A DNA stretch of 64,000 nt from contig NZ_CP129970.2 of assembly GCF_030503895.2 (NCBI RefSeq), positions 870,001-934,000 on the forward strand, read 5' to 3'. Both the position numbers and the translations under genes were made by a program. Origin of the DNA: Marivirga arenosa. Lineage in GTDB: Bacteria; Bacteroidota; Bacteroidia; Cytophagales; Cyclobacteriaceae. Positions 1 to 9,056 of the stretch are shown piece after piece. The stretch's first letter is position 1. Every line of letters starts with the position of its first letter. The notes below the pieces were generated by a model. The model was not told the origin of the DNA. It worked only from the letters and a program-made list of their open reading frames with translations, and did not search any database.

Positions 1-681
1 AGGATTTTGCTCCATCATCTTTTTCCGATAAAGCAAAGAGCCCTCATAACGATGATGACCATCAGCTAAGATAATTTGCTGAGGCGCAATTTTATCAATA
101 AACTTTTTGATGACTTTAGCATCATGTATGACGCTTACTACTTCTCTTACCCCTTGATAATCTTCTAATTCTCCCAAGGGTGATTTCATACTCTCATCCA
201 TATATTCCTCCAATTCAAAATCAGGATCAGAATACAAGCCATGAGTTGCACTTACATTTAATTGTGTTTTATCTAAAACTTCAATTCTATCATTTACTGA
301 CTGAGGAATAGTGTTTTCATGTCGAAGAATAACCTTTTCATCCCAATCATATGCTTTAATAAAAGTTATGAATCCTTTCCTAACCATTTCTCGAGATGAG
401 CCAGGTAAAGTGAAATATTGATAATAAACATAAATTCCTGGCAAAGGATCTTGAACTAAAACCCCTTCTTTTTTCCATTTCAATAGTCGCTCGGCAGCCA
501 TATCAGCGGATTCAGTACCACCTAAAGGAACTGAAAGGTGAATACTATTTAAGGGGTTTTTATAAAGAGCCTCCCTTTGTTTGGGTGAAACTACATCAAA
601 CAAAGGGCTGGTTAAATTTTCTATTTGCTTTTGCAGCTTATCATTATAGCGCCAAGCTTTAATAGGCTTGATTTCTGCCAT
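1..681 (-). CDS. DUF1015 family protein (N-terminal part, cut by window edge)
   Basis: An open frame of 227 codons starts at an ATG at 681 and runs off the left edge without a stop. It begins MAEIKPIKAWRYND and carries the motif ADGHHRY at about residues 206-212, the hallmark of the DUF1015 family (COG4198). Family members are roughly 400 aa, so about half is visible. The biochemical role of the family is not established. In many Bacteroidota it sits near serine-biosynthesis genes, but those would lie outside this window. It follows accC on the same strand with a gap of only 2 bp, so the two are very likely co-transcribed. The family call is firm; no function is claimed. Confidence 0.85.
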   Translation of the reverse strand, partial: MAEIKPIKAWRYNDKLQKQIENLTSPLFDVVSPKQREALYKNPLNSIHLSVPLGGTESADMAAERLLKWKKEGVLVQDPLPGIYVYYQYFTLPGSSREMVRKGFITFIKAYDWDEKVILRHENTIPQSVNDRIEVLDKTQLNVSATHGLYSDPDFELEEYMDESMKSPLGELEDYQGVREVVSVIHDAKVIKKFIDKIAPQQIILADGHHRYEGSLLYRKKMMEQNP

Positions 682-683
682 TT

Positions 684-2177
684 TTATAATCTATTCTTTT
701 TCCACAATGATACTTTTTCTCCATTCGCCTCTTGAGCTGTTCGCTTTTTCTGTCTTTCAGACCATAATTTTACAGCCAAAGCAGAAGCAATTTCAGTTTC
801 TATATCTGTAACCTTTTCATCCAGGTCACTTGCTTGAAAATGCTTCTCAATAAATTTAGTATCAAAATCACCGCTGGTAAAAGCATCATGTTGTAATACG
901 TATTTACAAAAACTCAAGGTAGTTTGGATCCCTACTATTTCATATTCATCAATAGCTCTTATCATTCTACTAATTGCTTCCTCACGATTATCAGCATAGG
1001 TTATCAATTTTGCAATCATAGGATCATAATGAATCGGTATCTCCATTCCTTGTTCAAAGCCGTCATCTACTCTTATACCAGTTCCTTGAGGTCTTTTATA
1101 CACTTTCAGCCTACCTATATCAGGTAAAAAGTTATTTTGCGGATCTTCTGCGTAAACTCTTACTTCAACAGAATGCCCCTTTATTGATAAATCTTCTTGC
1201 TTGTAAGAAAGCGCTTTCCCCTCTGCAATTCTAATTTGTTCTTTTACCAAATCTACTCCTGTGATTTGCTCAGAAACAGGATGTTCAACCTGTAGTCTGG
1301 TATTCATTTCAAGAAAGTAAAAATTTAATTTTTCATCTACTATAAACTCTACTGTACCAGCTCCATAATAATTACAGGATTTAGCTACATCAATGGCTGC
1401 TTGTCCCATTTTCTCTCTAATTTCAGGAGTTAAACAGCTTGAAGGCGCCTCTTCAATCACTTTTTGGTGTCTTCTTTGAATAGAACATTCTCTTTCAAAT
1501 AAATGAATCACATTTCCATGCTGATCACCTAAAACTTGAATTTCTATATGCCGTGGAGAAGTCACAAATTTCTCAATAAAAACAGCTCCATTTCCGAAAG
1601 CATTTTTCGCCTCACTTACCGCTCTATCCATTTGTGATTCGAAATCAGCTGGATCTTCCACTATTCTCATTCCTTTACCACCACCTCCAGCACTTGCTTT
1701 AATCAAGATAGGATAACCTATTTCATCTGCTTTCTTTTTTGCAAATGCAACATCCGTAATGGCTTTATCTAAGCCAGGTACTAATGGAACATCTCTTTTT
1801 AATACCGCTGATTTTGCTGAAAGCTTATCCCCCATTACTTCAATGGACTCAGCAGATGGACCAATGAATATTATACCTTCTTTTTCTACTTCTCTGGCGA
1901 AATCAGCATTTTCTGACAAAAACCCATATCCAGGGTGAATTGCATCAACCTGTAAATCTTTACAAGTTTTAATTATTTTATCTATTCTTAAATAACTATC
2001 TGCTGAGGCGGGAGGCCCAACACAAACGGCTTCATCAGCATAACGAACATGCAAGGCATTTCTATCAGCCTCACTAAATATAGCAACTGTTTTTATTCCT
2101 AGCTCTCTTGCTGAACGCATTACTCTCAAGGCAATTTCACCTCTGTTTGCAACTAAGATTTTTTTAATATCTGGCAT
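684..2177 (-). CDS. accC: biotin carboxylase subunit of acyl-CoA carboxylase
   Basis: This enzyme carboxylates the biotin carried on a partner BCCP using ATP and bicarbonate, the first half-reaction of acetyl-CoA (or propionyl-CoA) carboxylase in the cytoplasm. The 497-aa product shows the biotin-carboxylase N domain (about 4-112), an ATP-grasp domain with the glycine-rich loop GGGGKGMR at 164-171, the ERECSIQRRHQKVIEE segment (about 228-243), the catalytic EMNTRLQVEHPVSE stretch (290-303) and a C domain to about 450. A basic tail of about 45 residues follows. There is no biotinyl domain, so it is a free subunit and not pyruvate carboxylase. The BCCP and carboxyltransferase genes are not nearby. 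Acetyl- versus propionyl-CoA specificity cannot be read from this subunit. Confidence 0.93.
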   Translation of the reverse strand: MPDIKKILVANRGEIALRVMRSARELGIKTVAIFSEADRNALHVRYADEAVCVGPPASADSYLRIDKIIKTCKDLQVDAIHPGYGFLSENADFAREVEKEGIIFIGPSAESIEVMGDKLSAKSAVLKRDVPLVPGLDKAITDVAFAKKKADEIGYPILIKASAGGGGKGMRIVEDPADFESQMDRAVSEAKNAFGNGAVFIEKFVTSPRHIEIQVLGDQHGNVIHLFERECSIQRRHQKVIEEAPSSCLTPEIREKMGQAAIDVAKSCNYYGAGTVEFIVDEKLNFYFLEMNTRLQVEHPVSEQITGVDLVKEQIRIAEGKALSYKQEDLSIKGHSVEVRVYAEDPQNNFLPDIGRLKVYKRPQGTGIRVDDGFEQGMEIPIHYDPMIAKLITYADNREEAISRMIRAIDEYEIVGIQTTLSFCKYVLQHDAFTSGDFDTKFIEKHFQASDLDEKVTDIETEIASALAVKLWSERQKKRTAQEANGEKVSLWKKNRL

Positions 2178-2299
2178 ATCAATTTGTAGTTCTATATCAA
2201 ATAAAAATTGAAGTACAATGCTACGTAAATTATGTCTTTTTTACTAAAAAATAAGCCTTTAAAGCACAAATAGGATTTTTTAGGTAGCAGCTTTTTTGT

Positions 2300-2307
2300 T
2301 ACCTTTG
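2300..2307 (+). promoter_or_regulatory. possible -7 element upstream of the oxoamine synthase gene
   Basis: TACCTTTG matches the Bacteroidota -7 consensus TAnnTTTG and lies 43 bp before the GTG start at 2351. No good TTTG -33 partner is found 19-20 bp upstream, so this is a weak call. Confidence 0.35.
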
Positions 2308-2350
2308 GGGCTTGATTAGAATAGTTATTGATATAATAAAATAGATAAAC

Positions 2351-3601
2351 GTGGATTTATTTGAGAAACTGAAGGTGGATCGCGGACCATTAGGTAAGCA
2401 TTCAAACGTAGAAGAAGGTTATTTTATGTTCCCTAAATTAGAAGGAGAACTATCTCCTCATATGAAATTTAGAGGAAAAGAAGTATTAACCTGGAGTTTA
2501 AACAACTATTTAGGTTTAGGTAACCATCCCGAAATCAGAAAGGCTGATGCTGAGTCTGCTGAGAAATGGGGATTGGCATATCCTATGGGTGCCAGAATGA
2601 TGTCTGGTAATACATCTCAGCACGAAGAATTAGAAAGACAATTGGCAGAATTCATCAAAAAAGATGAAGTAATGCTATTAAACTATGGTTATCAGGGTGT
2701 ATTATCAATTATTGATGCAGTAGTTGGTAGAAAAGATGCCATTGTATATGATGCGGAATGTCATGCATGTATTGTGGATGGTGTTCGCTTACACATGGGG
2801 AAAAGATTTGTTTATCCTCATAACGACATTGAAAGCTTAGAAAAACAGTTACAAAGAGCAACAAAACTTACAGAAGAAACTGGAGGTGGTATTTTAGTGA
2901 TTACCGAAGGTGTTTTCGGTATGACAGGTGCGATGGGTAACTTAAAAGATGTAATCGCTCTTAAAGAAAAATATAACTTCCGTTTATTGTGTGATGATGC
3001 ACACGGATTCGGAACTATGGGTGAAACTGGTGCAGGTACTGGTGAGCAACAAGGCGTGATGGATGAAATAGATTTATATTTCAGTACTTTCGCCAAGTCA
3101 ATGGCTCTTATCGGTGCATTTGTTGGTGGTGATCCTGATATCATCAAATTTTTACGCTATAATATGCGTTCTCAAATTTTCGCTAAGTCATTACCTATGC
3201 CAATGGTGGAAGGTGCTCTTAAAAGATTAGAATTATTAAGAGACCAACCAGAGCATAAAGAAAACTTATGGAAAATTGTTAATGCACTTCAAAGTGGATT
3301 GAAAGACAAAGGATTTAGCATAGGTACAACACAATCTCCAGTAACTCCCGTAATGTTGAACGGTACAGTAGGTGAAGCTGCTGCTTTAGCCTATGATTTA
3401 AGAGAAAACTTCGGAATTTTCTGTTCAGTTGTAATATACCCTGTAGTGCCTAAGGACACGATTTTATTAAGATTAATTCCTACGGCATCTCATAGTTTAG
3501 AAGATGTAGATCGTACGATTAAAGCATTTGAAGCAATAAAAGGTAAGCTAAGTGAGGGTCATTACAGAGAAAATGAGCTCGCAAAAGCGTTTAAAGAGTA
3601 A
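2351..3601 (+). CDS. alpha-oxoamine synthase (serine palmitoyltransferase/KBL-like PLP enzyme)
   Basis: A PLP-dependent fold-type I enzyme of the alpha-oxoamine synthase family, which condenses an amino acid with an acyl-CoA and releases CO2. The 416-aa product has the PLP-contact motif DDAHGFGTMG (215-224), the Schiff-base lysine K249 in STFAKS, and the substrate loop GARMMSGNTSQHEELE (80-95). In Bacteroidota, members of this type include the serine palmitoyltransferase that starts sphingolipid synthesis. Glycine C-acetyltransferase and 8-amino-7-oxononanoate synthase are alternatives. No biotin or threonine-catabolism genes are nearby, which mildly favours the sphingolipid role, but that is inference. 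The start is GTG at 2351; no ATG with a better fit precedes it. The gene is divergent from accC. Confidence 0.8.
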   Translation: MDLFEKLKVDRGPLGKHSNVEEGYFMFPKLEGELSPHMKFRGKEVLTWSLNNYLGLGNHPEIRKADAESAEKWGLAYPMGARMMSGNTSQHEELERQLAEFIKKDEVMLLNYGYQGVLSIIDAVVGRKDAIVYDAECHACIVDGVRLHMGKRFVYPHNDIESLEKQLQRATKLTEETGGGILVITEGVFGMTGAMGNLKDVIALKEKYNFRLLCDDAHGFGTMGETGAGTGEQQGVMDEIDLYFSTFAKSMALIGAFVGGDPDIIKFLRYNMRSQIFAKSLPMPMVEGALKRLELLRDQPEHKENLWKIVNALQSGLKDKGFSIGTTQSPVTPVMLNGTVGEAAALAYDLRENFGIFCSVVIYPVVPKDTILLRLIPTASHSLEDVDRTIKAFEAIKGKLSEGHYRENELAKAFKE

Positions 3602-3703
3602 TTTTTTTGCAAAAATGTTGCTCTAATTGTTGTTTTTATATGTTTTTACCTATATTGCTTACAATTAATTAATTTATTTAGTCAACCGTAAACTAAAATA
3701 AGA

Positions 3704-3880
3704 ATGAAAAGATTCGAACAAGTAAGAGACTTAGTAATGAGTCTAGAAAGTGATTTTGAAAAATTCTATGACAAAGAAAATCAGGCAGCTGGTACTCGTG
3801 TTAGAAAAGGAATGCAGGAGTTAAAAAATCTAGCTCAAGAAATCAGAATTGAAGTTCAAGATATCAAGAACAAAGGTTAA
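3704..3880 (+). CDS. histone H1-like protein Hc1 family, 58 aa
   Basis: A short gene beginning MKRFEQVRDL and ending VQDIKNKG. The central segment QAAGTRVRKGMQELKNLAQEIR matches, from memory, the conserved core (KAAGTRARK...ELxKLxKxFR) of small Hc1-like histones of Bacteroidota, proposed DNA-compacting proteins. The protein is predicted to be one or two amphipathic helices rich in Lys, Arg and Glu, with no membrane segment. It stands alone, 102 bp after the oxoamine synthase, and is followed by a strong terminator at 3905-3934, so it is probably transcribed as a short, abundant mRNA. DNA binding is inferred from the family, not from a visible motif. Confidence 0.8.
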   Translation: MKRFEQVRDLVMSLESDFEKFYDKENQAAGTRVRKGMQELKNLAQEIRIEVQDIKNKG

Positions 3881-3904
3881 TTAGAATTTACAAGATTTCG
3901 AATG

Positions 3905-3934
3905 AGGCTGACATTTTTGTCAGCCTTTTTTTTT
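3905..3934 (+). terminator. Rho-independent terminator after the Hc1 gene
   Basis: A 9-bp stem AGGCTGACA/TGTCAGCCT (3905-3913 with 3918-3926) closes a TTTT loop and is followed by a run of nine T. Confidence 0.92.
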
Positions 3935-4013
3935 GAATTATTTTTAAAGTCAACAAAAAGACTTTACAATCGGTAAAACTTTATATTGTTAATTATAAAG
4001 ACAAATTACATAT

Positions 4014-5162
4014 ATGAACGACATCCAATCTAAACTCCCTAAAGTAGGCACTACTATTTTCACGGTTATGTCTAAAATGGCAAGTGATTTTGATGCTATT
4101 AATTTATCACAAGGATTCCCTGACTTTCCAGTATCTGAAAAATTAATTGACCTTGTGTATCAGAATATGCAGATAGGCCATAATCAGTATGCTCCTATGC
4201 CAGGATTACCCAAATTAAGAGAAGCAATAGCAAAAAAAGTTTCTAATACGGGTGGGGTAGATTTAAATATAGAAACCGAAATAACAGTTACTGCTGGTGC
4301 AACAGAAGCTATTTTTTCAAGCGTATTAGCAACTGTTCATTCAGGTGATGAGGTTATAGTATTAGAACCTGCTTATGACTGCTATATTCCTGCAATTGAA
4401 TTAGCAGGTGGTAAACCAATTCCTGTTTCACTAAACCCTGAAAACTTTACACCAGATTGGGAAAAAGTAAAAAATAGCATAACAGATAAAACTAGAATGC
4501 TGATTATAAACTTCCCTCATAATCCATCTGGGGCAATATTGCGAGATGATGATATTGCAACACTCAAGGAAATATTAGAAGGAAATCCAAAGCTTATAGT
4601 ATTAAGTGATGAAGTGTACGAACATATCATATTCGATAAAGAAACGCATTTAAGCGTATTGAAAGATGAGTTTTTAGCAAGTAGAAGTATAGCTGTATCA
4701 TCATTTGGAAAAACATTCCACGCAACGGGTTGGAAAATTGGTTATATGGTAGCTCCTGAAGCAATCATGAAAGAAATTAGAAAAGTTCATCAGTATAATT
4801 GCTTTTCTGTACATACGCCTAGCCAGTATGCCATGGCAGAATACCTTCAGGATGAAAAAAATTACTTAGGAGTTAGTGGTATGTATGAAAAGAAAAGGAA
4901 TTTCTTTCAACAAGCTATAAAGGATTCAAAATTTAAAGTGATTCCATCTTATGGTACCTACTTCCAATTGTTAGATTTTTCAGAAGTTACCGATATGCCT
5001 GATCTGGAATTTGCTCAATATCTTATCAAAGAAAAAGGATTAGCTTCAATTCCAGTTTCAGCATTTTATTCAGAAAATCAAGATCATCATTTATTAAGAT
5101 TCTGTTTCGCAAAAGGAGAAGAAACCCTACAAAAAGCAGCTGATATATTATGCAAGATTTAA
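4014..5162 (+). CDS. methionine/glutamine aminotransferase (class I PLP)
   Basis: A cytoplasmic PLP aminotransferase of 382 aa. Visible hallmarks are the NFPHNPSG loop (166-173), D199 and Y202 that contact PLP, the Schiff-base lysine K233 in SSFGKTFHATGWKIGY, and the substrate-carboxylate arginine in LLRFCFAK near the C-terminus. The sequence is of the YbdL/methionine-aminotransferase type, which uses glutamine or methionine with 4-methylthio-2-oxobutanoate. Its stop overlaps the next gene, an omega-amidase-type hydrolase, by 13 bp. That pairing is the known glutamine transaminase/omega-amidase module: re-amination of the methionine-salvage keto acid is pulled forward by hydrolysis of 2-oxoglutaramate. 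Specificity is inferred from this neighbour. Confidence 0.88.
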   Translation: MNDIQSKLPKVGTTIFTVMSKMASDFDAINLSQGFPDFPVSEKLIDLVYQNMQIGHNQYAPMPGLPKLREAIAKKVSNTGGVDLNIETEITVTAGATEAIFSSVLATVHSGDEVIVLEPAYDCYIPAIELAGGKPIPVSLNPENFTPDWEKVKNSITDKTRMLIINFPHNPSGAILRDDDIATLKEILEGNPKLIVLSDEVYEHIIFDKETHLSVLKDEFLASRSIAVSSFGKTFHATGWKIGYMVAPEAIMKEIRKVHQYNCFSVHTPSQYAMAEYLQDEKNYLGVSGMYEKKRNFFQQAIKDSKFKVIPSYGTYFQLLDFSEVTDMPDLEFAQYLIKEKGLASIPVSAFYSENQDHHLLRFCFAKGEETLQKAADILCKI

Positions 5163-5941
5163 AAGTAACTTTAATTCAGACACCATTATACTGGCAAGAA
5201 AAGCAAGCTAATCTATCCATGTTTGAAGAAAAGCTATGGGAAATTGAAGAAGAAACTGACCTGATAATATTGCCAGAAATGTTCAATACTGGCTTTAGCA
5301 TGGAGGCTGAGAAAATGGCTGAACCTATGAATTTGCATACTTTCAAATGGATGAAGCAAATGGCCAGTCAAAAGAAAGCTGTAATTACGGGATCATTTAT
5401 TGTAAATGATAATGGAGATTACTTTAATAGGCTAATTTGGATGAAGCCTGATGGAGACTATTCTGTTTATGATAAAAGGCATCTATTTAGAATGGCGAAT
5501 GAGGATGAACATTATACTCCTGGAGAAAAAGAATTGATCGTTGAATTAAAAGGATGGAAAATTAAACCCTTGGTATGTTATGATCTTCGCTTTCCAGTTT
5601 GGTGTAGAAATAAATCAAATAATGAAAATGAATTGGCCTATGATATTATTTTATTTGTAGCCAATTGGCCTGCCGTAAGGGTTAACGCCTGGGATAGCTT
5701 ACTAACTGCAAGAGCAATTGAAAATGTGAGTTATAGTATTGGCGTAAACAGAATAGGAAATGATGGTAATGAAATCCCGCATAATGGGCATTCAGCCATA
5801 TACGATCCAAAAGGAAATGCTGTTTACTTTGCAGATGACAGGGAAGTAATAAAAACAATTAGTTTATCTGCTGAGGAATTAATGAAATTTAGACAAAAAT
5901 TTCCTGCTCAGTTAGATGCAGATAATTTTCTTATTAACTAA
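5150..5941 (+). CDS. omega-amidase-type carbon-nitrogen hydrolase (nitrilase superfamily)
   Basis: 263 aa with the complete nitrilase-fold catalytic triad: E43 in LPEMFNTGF, K109 in VYDKRHLF and C143 in LVCYDLRFPVW. This form of the motif is typical of the YafV/Nit2 branch, whose reaction is hydrolysis of 2-oxoglutaramate (or 2-oxosuccinamate) to the dicarboxylic keto acid and ammonia. Its start lies inside the preceding transaminase gene (13-bp overlap), so the two are translationally coupled and form one functional unit in methionine salvage. No signal peptide is present. An AT-rich gap and a separate promoter precede the next gene, so the operon probably ends here. Confidence 0.88.
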   Translation: MQDLKVTLIQTPLYWQEKQANLSMFEEKLWEIEEETDLIILPEMFNTGFSMEAEKMAEPMNLHTFKWMKQMASQKKAVITGSFIVNDNGDYFNRLIWMKPDGDYSVYDKRHLFRMANEDEHYTPGEKELIVELKGWKIKPLVCYDLRFPVWCRNKSNNENELAYDIILFVANWPAVRVNAWDSLLTARAIENVSYSIGVNRIGNDGNEIPHNGHSAIYDPKGNAVYFADDREVIKTISLSAEELMKFRQKFPAQLDADNFLIN

Positions 5942-6052
5942 ATATAATTATTTAACGGTTTAAAAATATTACAAAAATACTTTGATAAATAAATATTTTA
6001 TTTTATAGATTTAATTCAAAATAAAATTAGTAAAAAACAATTTTCAATTCGT

Positions 6053-6083
6053 TTTGTAAAAATAAAAATCACTTATAGCTTTG
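6053..6083 (+). promoter_or_regulatory. Bacteroidota sigma-A type promoter of the 6116 gene
   Basis: The -33 element TTTG (6053-6056) and the -7 element TAGCTTTG (6076-6083, consensus TAnnTTTG) are separated by exactly 19 bp, as described for Bacteroidota promoters. Transcription would begin around 6090, about 25 nt before the ATG. The surroundings are very AT-rich, which fits a strong promoter for an abundant outer-membrane protein. Confidence 0.75.
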
Positions 6084-6115
6084 CAGCATATATATAAACT
6101 AAATTTTTAATTTTT

Positions 6116-6679
6116 ATGAAAAAACTATTATTAGTAGCCATCATGGCTGTTTCAGTTAGCATAGTAAATGCTCAGGATTACAAGTCTTTTCAATTATATT
6201 TAGGATTAGGCTATACTGTACCTGAAGGTGGTGGCGGTATCCTTTTTGATGTTGAACCAGCTTACAGAATAAATGATGATATTGCTGTAGGTTTAAGATG
6301 GGAATCTGCTGCTATGGCAAGAGTTGTAGGTAATGAGGAAGCTAGTATTTCTGGAACTGCCTCTTATACTTTAAACGGTAAGTACTATTTAACTTCTGAA
6401 GGTTTTAGACCATATGTAGGTGCTGGTGTTGGTGCCTTTAGCCTTGCTTCAGTATCCGTTAGCTCTACAGGTGCTGGTGCTGGCGCAGAAACTAAAATTG
6501 GATTCTATCCTAGAATTGGTTTTGACTGGGGACACTTCAATATCAATATTGATTACAACTTCATTCCAAGCTCTTCTGTTGAAGGAGTTGATGTTAATGG
6601 AAATGCAGCTACATTTGATGTTGCCAACAGTTACTTAGGTATAAGATTAGGAGCATTTATATTTGGTGGTAAAAAATAA
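6116..6679 (+). CDS. small outer-membrane beta-barrel protein
   Basis: 187 aa with a clear Sec signal peptide MKKLLLVAIMAVSVSIVNA, probable cleavage after A19 before QDYKS. The rest is a chain of alternating hydrophobic/aromatic strands and Gly-rich turns (YLGLGYTVPEGGGG, YVGAGVGAF, IGFDWGHFNINIDYNF) ending near FIFGGKK. This pattern is typical of 8-stranded barrels of the OmpX/OmpW-like porin class. No catalytic motif is seen. It is monocistronic, with its own promoter (6053-6083) and terminator (6707-6734). The ligand or function cannot be told from sequence. Confidence 0.82.
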   Translation: MKKLLLVAIMAVSVSIVNAQDYKSFQLYLGLGYTVPEGGGGILFDVEPAYRINDDIAVGLRWESAAMARVVGNEEASISGTASYTLNGKYYLTSEGFRPYVGAGVGAFSLASVSVSSTGAGAGAETKIGFYPRIGFDWGHFNINIDYNFIPSSSVEGVDVNGNAATFDVANSYLGIRLGAFIFGGKK

Positions 6680-6706
6680 GCACCTGATAAAAATTATATT
6701 TCAAAG

Positions 6707-6734
6707 GCAAGCAGATTAGTGCTTGCTTTTTTTT
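6707..6734 (+). terminator. terminator after the beta-barrel gene
   Basis: Stem GCAAGCA/TGCTTGC (6707-6713 with 6720-6726), loop GATTAG, then eight T. Confidence 0.88.
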
Positions 6735-6789
6735 ATACAATTAAACTGAATCACCACATCCCTTTAATAGTTGAAATTAAAAAACTGAA

Positions 6790-8967
6790 TTAAGGAATCA
6801 CCAATTTTCTGGTGATATTTTTCCCATTTGCAAATAAAGCACTTACAATGTAGAGTCCAGATTGTAGCTGTGAAACATCAATAGCCTCTCTTCCAAAAGC
6901 AGAATATTCCAGATTCGACAAGATTGTTTGTCCATTTAGCGTAGCGATAGAAATCGAAATATCTTGATTAGCTTTAATAAATAGAAGGTTATTTTCATTT
7001 GGATTGGGATAGATCTGAAATACTAATTCCTCACCACTTTCTACCTCATATTCTGCATTATTCCTAAAAACTCGTAGACCTCCTGAAACAGTGCCTAATA
7101 TCAGAGTTGGGTAATCATCGTTAAAGATGGGAGCAAAAACGGGATTATTCCTTTTGCCGAAAAATATCTGGTCAAAATTTTGAATTAATTCATTATAGGA
7201 ATAAAGCGTATCAAATTGCCCCGTATTATTTTGCAAATTCGGAAACACCCTAATATTACCACTGAAATCTGAAGTAATTAAATCTTGTTGATTATCATTA
7301 TCAATATCCATTACATTAACACGAAGGGAAGATCTAAAGAAATCATCTCCAATATTTAAATAATTTTGTGAACGCTGCTGAAAAGAAGGGTTTCTCCCCT
7401 GACCAATATTTTCGTATAAAATTAACCCACCAGAAGATTTTCCTACTAATAAATCAGGATGACTGTCACCTATTACATCTGCCAGATGGGTGGAGTATCC
7501 AAAACCGATGAATACATTATCAATTATAACGGATGCATTAATATCAAATTCATTATTCTCTTGAAACAGAATACGTAATTGATTGCTGTTCCCAGAGGTC
7601 GCTTGGATGATTAAGTCTTTTTGTCCATCTACATCAACATCCTGCCACTGAATAAACATATTGGCAAAACCTTCTTGAGAAATATTTAAAAAGTCAGAAT
7701 CTTGTAATTCAAAGCTCGGGTTTTGAGTACCTCCAACATTTTCGTAAAAAGCAATTGCACTCTCTAAAACTTCATTAGAATTAATATCTGTATAGGCAAT
7801 GAATAAATCCAAATCCCCGTCTTCATCATAATCCAAAAAAGCAGGACTTGCTTGAGCTCCCCAATCAATCATGTCCTCTTGCAAAAACTTTTTACTTACT
7901 AATTCATAGCCATTGCCTACATTTTGATATAACCAGTTAGAACTCGAAAAATTTACTGGACTACCAATATTCCCCTCAATATTTGGAGATATAATAAGAT
8001 CCTCTGAAGCATCTCCAGTTAAATCCATCACCATAGTATTGGGATAAAAATTAAATTGAGCGGGATTATTTGATGATGGATATGAGCTGGTAAAGCCTTC
8101 AAAATTTGGATCCAGATTGGATAAAGCTGAATTATTAAAATAATAAAGCTCCTTGCATTCCTCGTGGCTGGTTACTAATTCTAAAACACCATCTTTATCA
8201 AAATCAAAAACCGATATACTCTTACCTCCTGCATGTCTTGCGTTATTATTAAGTACTCGACCTAAAATATCCTGGCAATCTTGACCATTAAATGCAAATA
8301 CACCACAATCACAATCTTCAACCGTTCCCCAATAATTATCGACTAACTCAAATGAATTTAAGCTAGCAGTCCCGTTAGTTTCAATAGAATTATTTTGATA
8401 GAATAGAATTCTACTTTCTATACCTGAAAAATTAAAATTTAGTATATCAAGATCTCCGTCATCATCTAAATCACCAATGAATGGATAATCATTGAAATTA
8501 ACCTGTAAATTAACATCATTGCCCGATAAACTAGTATATCGAATAAAATCAAGCGTTTTACTCCATTGTGGTAATCCTCCAGTTGAAATATTTTCATAGG
8601 CTGTAATTCCTAAATTTCCAGCCGTAAAAACATCCATTTTTCCATCTTGATTATAGTCTTTCAATATAAAGAAATTTTGAATTTCGGAAGGAAAAAACAT
8701 TTCATACTCTGGAGCATATTCATATTCACCATCAATATTTAGAAAGCACAAAATCCTTCCTGAACTTCGGTCAAATCCTGCTAAGTCGAGGAACCCATCA
8801 TTATTTAAATCAATCTTCCCCCATTGTACTCCATTTAAACCACCTACCCAAGGGAATTCCATTTCACTAGAGTTAGAAAGTGGAACATCCTGATAGGGAA
8901 TAAACCGATACTGGGCTTCGGTCAAAAATGAATAAAAAATAAACGTTATAAAGAGTAAGACTCGCAT
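6790..8967 (-). CDS. secreted FG-GAP/VCBS repeat protein with type IX secretion sorting domain
   Basis: A 725-aa secreted protein with an N-terminal signal peptide (MRVLLFITFIFYSFLTEAQ). It carries at least eight calcium-binding-like repeats of the FG-GAP/VCBS type, seen as DLNNDGFLDL, DYNQDGKMDV, DLDDDGDLDI, DFDKDGVLEL, DYDEDGDLDL, DVDVDGQKDL and DIDNDNQQDL, which fold into beta-propeller blades. The last 75-80 residues (IYPNPNENNL...SGLYIV...TRKLVIP) are a type A T9SS C-terminal domain, so the protein is exported by the type IX system and probably surface-attached. The ligand is unknown. The repeats are divergent at DNA level. It is convergent with the 6116 gene. Confidence 0.9.
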   Translation of the reverse strand: MRVLLFITFIFYSFLTEAQYRFIPYQDVPLSNSSEMEFPWVGGLNGVQWGKIDLNNDGFLDLAGFDRSSGRILCFLNIDGEYEYAPEYEMFFPSEIQNFFILKDYNQDGKMDVFTAGNLGITAYENISTGGLPQWSKTLDFIRYTSLSGNDVNLQVNFNDYPFIGDLDDDGDLDILNFNFSGIESRILFYQNNSIETNGTASLNSFELVDNYWGTVEDCDCGVFAFNGQDCQDILGRVLNNNARHAGGKSISVFDFDKDGVLELVTSHEECKELYYFNNSALSNLDPNFEGFTSSYPSSNNPAQFNFYPNTMVMDLTGDASEDLIISPNIEGNIGSPVNFSSSNWLYQNVGNGYELVSKKFLQEDMIDWGAQASPAFLDYDEDGDLDLFIAYTDINSNEVLESAIAFYENVGGTQNPSFELQDSDFLNISQEGFANMFIQWQDVDVDGQKDLIIQATSGNSNQLRILFQENNEFDINASVIIDNVFIGFGYSTHLADVIGDSHPDLLVGKSSGGLILYENIGQGRNPSFQQRSQNYLNIGDDFFRSSLRVNVMDIDNDNQQDLITSDFSGNIRVFPNLQNNTGQFDTLYSYNELIQNFDQIFFGKRNNPVFAPIFNDDYPTLILGTVSGGLRVFRNNAEYEVESGEELVFQIYPNPNENNLLFIKANQDISISIATLNGQTILSNLEYSAFGREAIDVSQLQSGLYIVSALFANGKNITRKLVIP

Positions 8968-9056
8968 TTCACAAAAATAAAGAGGAATATATTTTTCTTG
9001 CTATAAACGTTAAGAAGCTTTTTTAATTTTTTAGATTTGTATAAATCATTTTAAGG

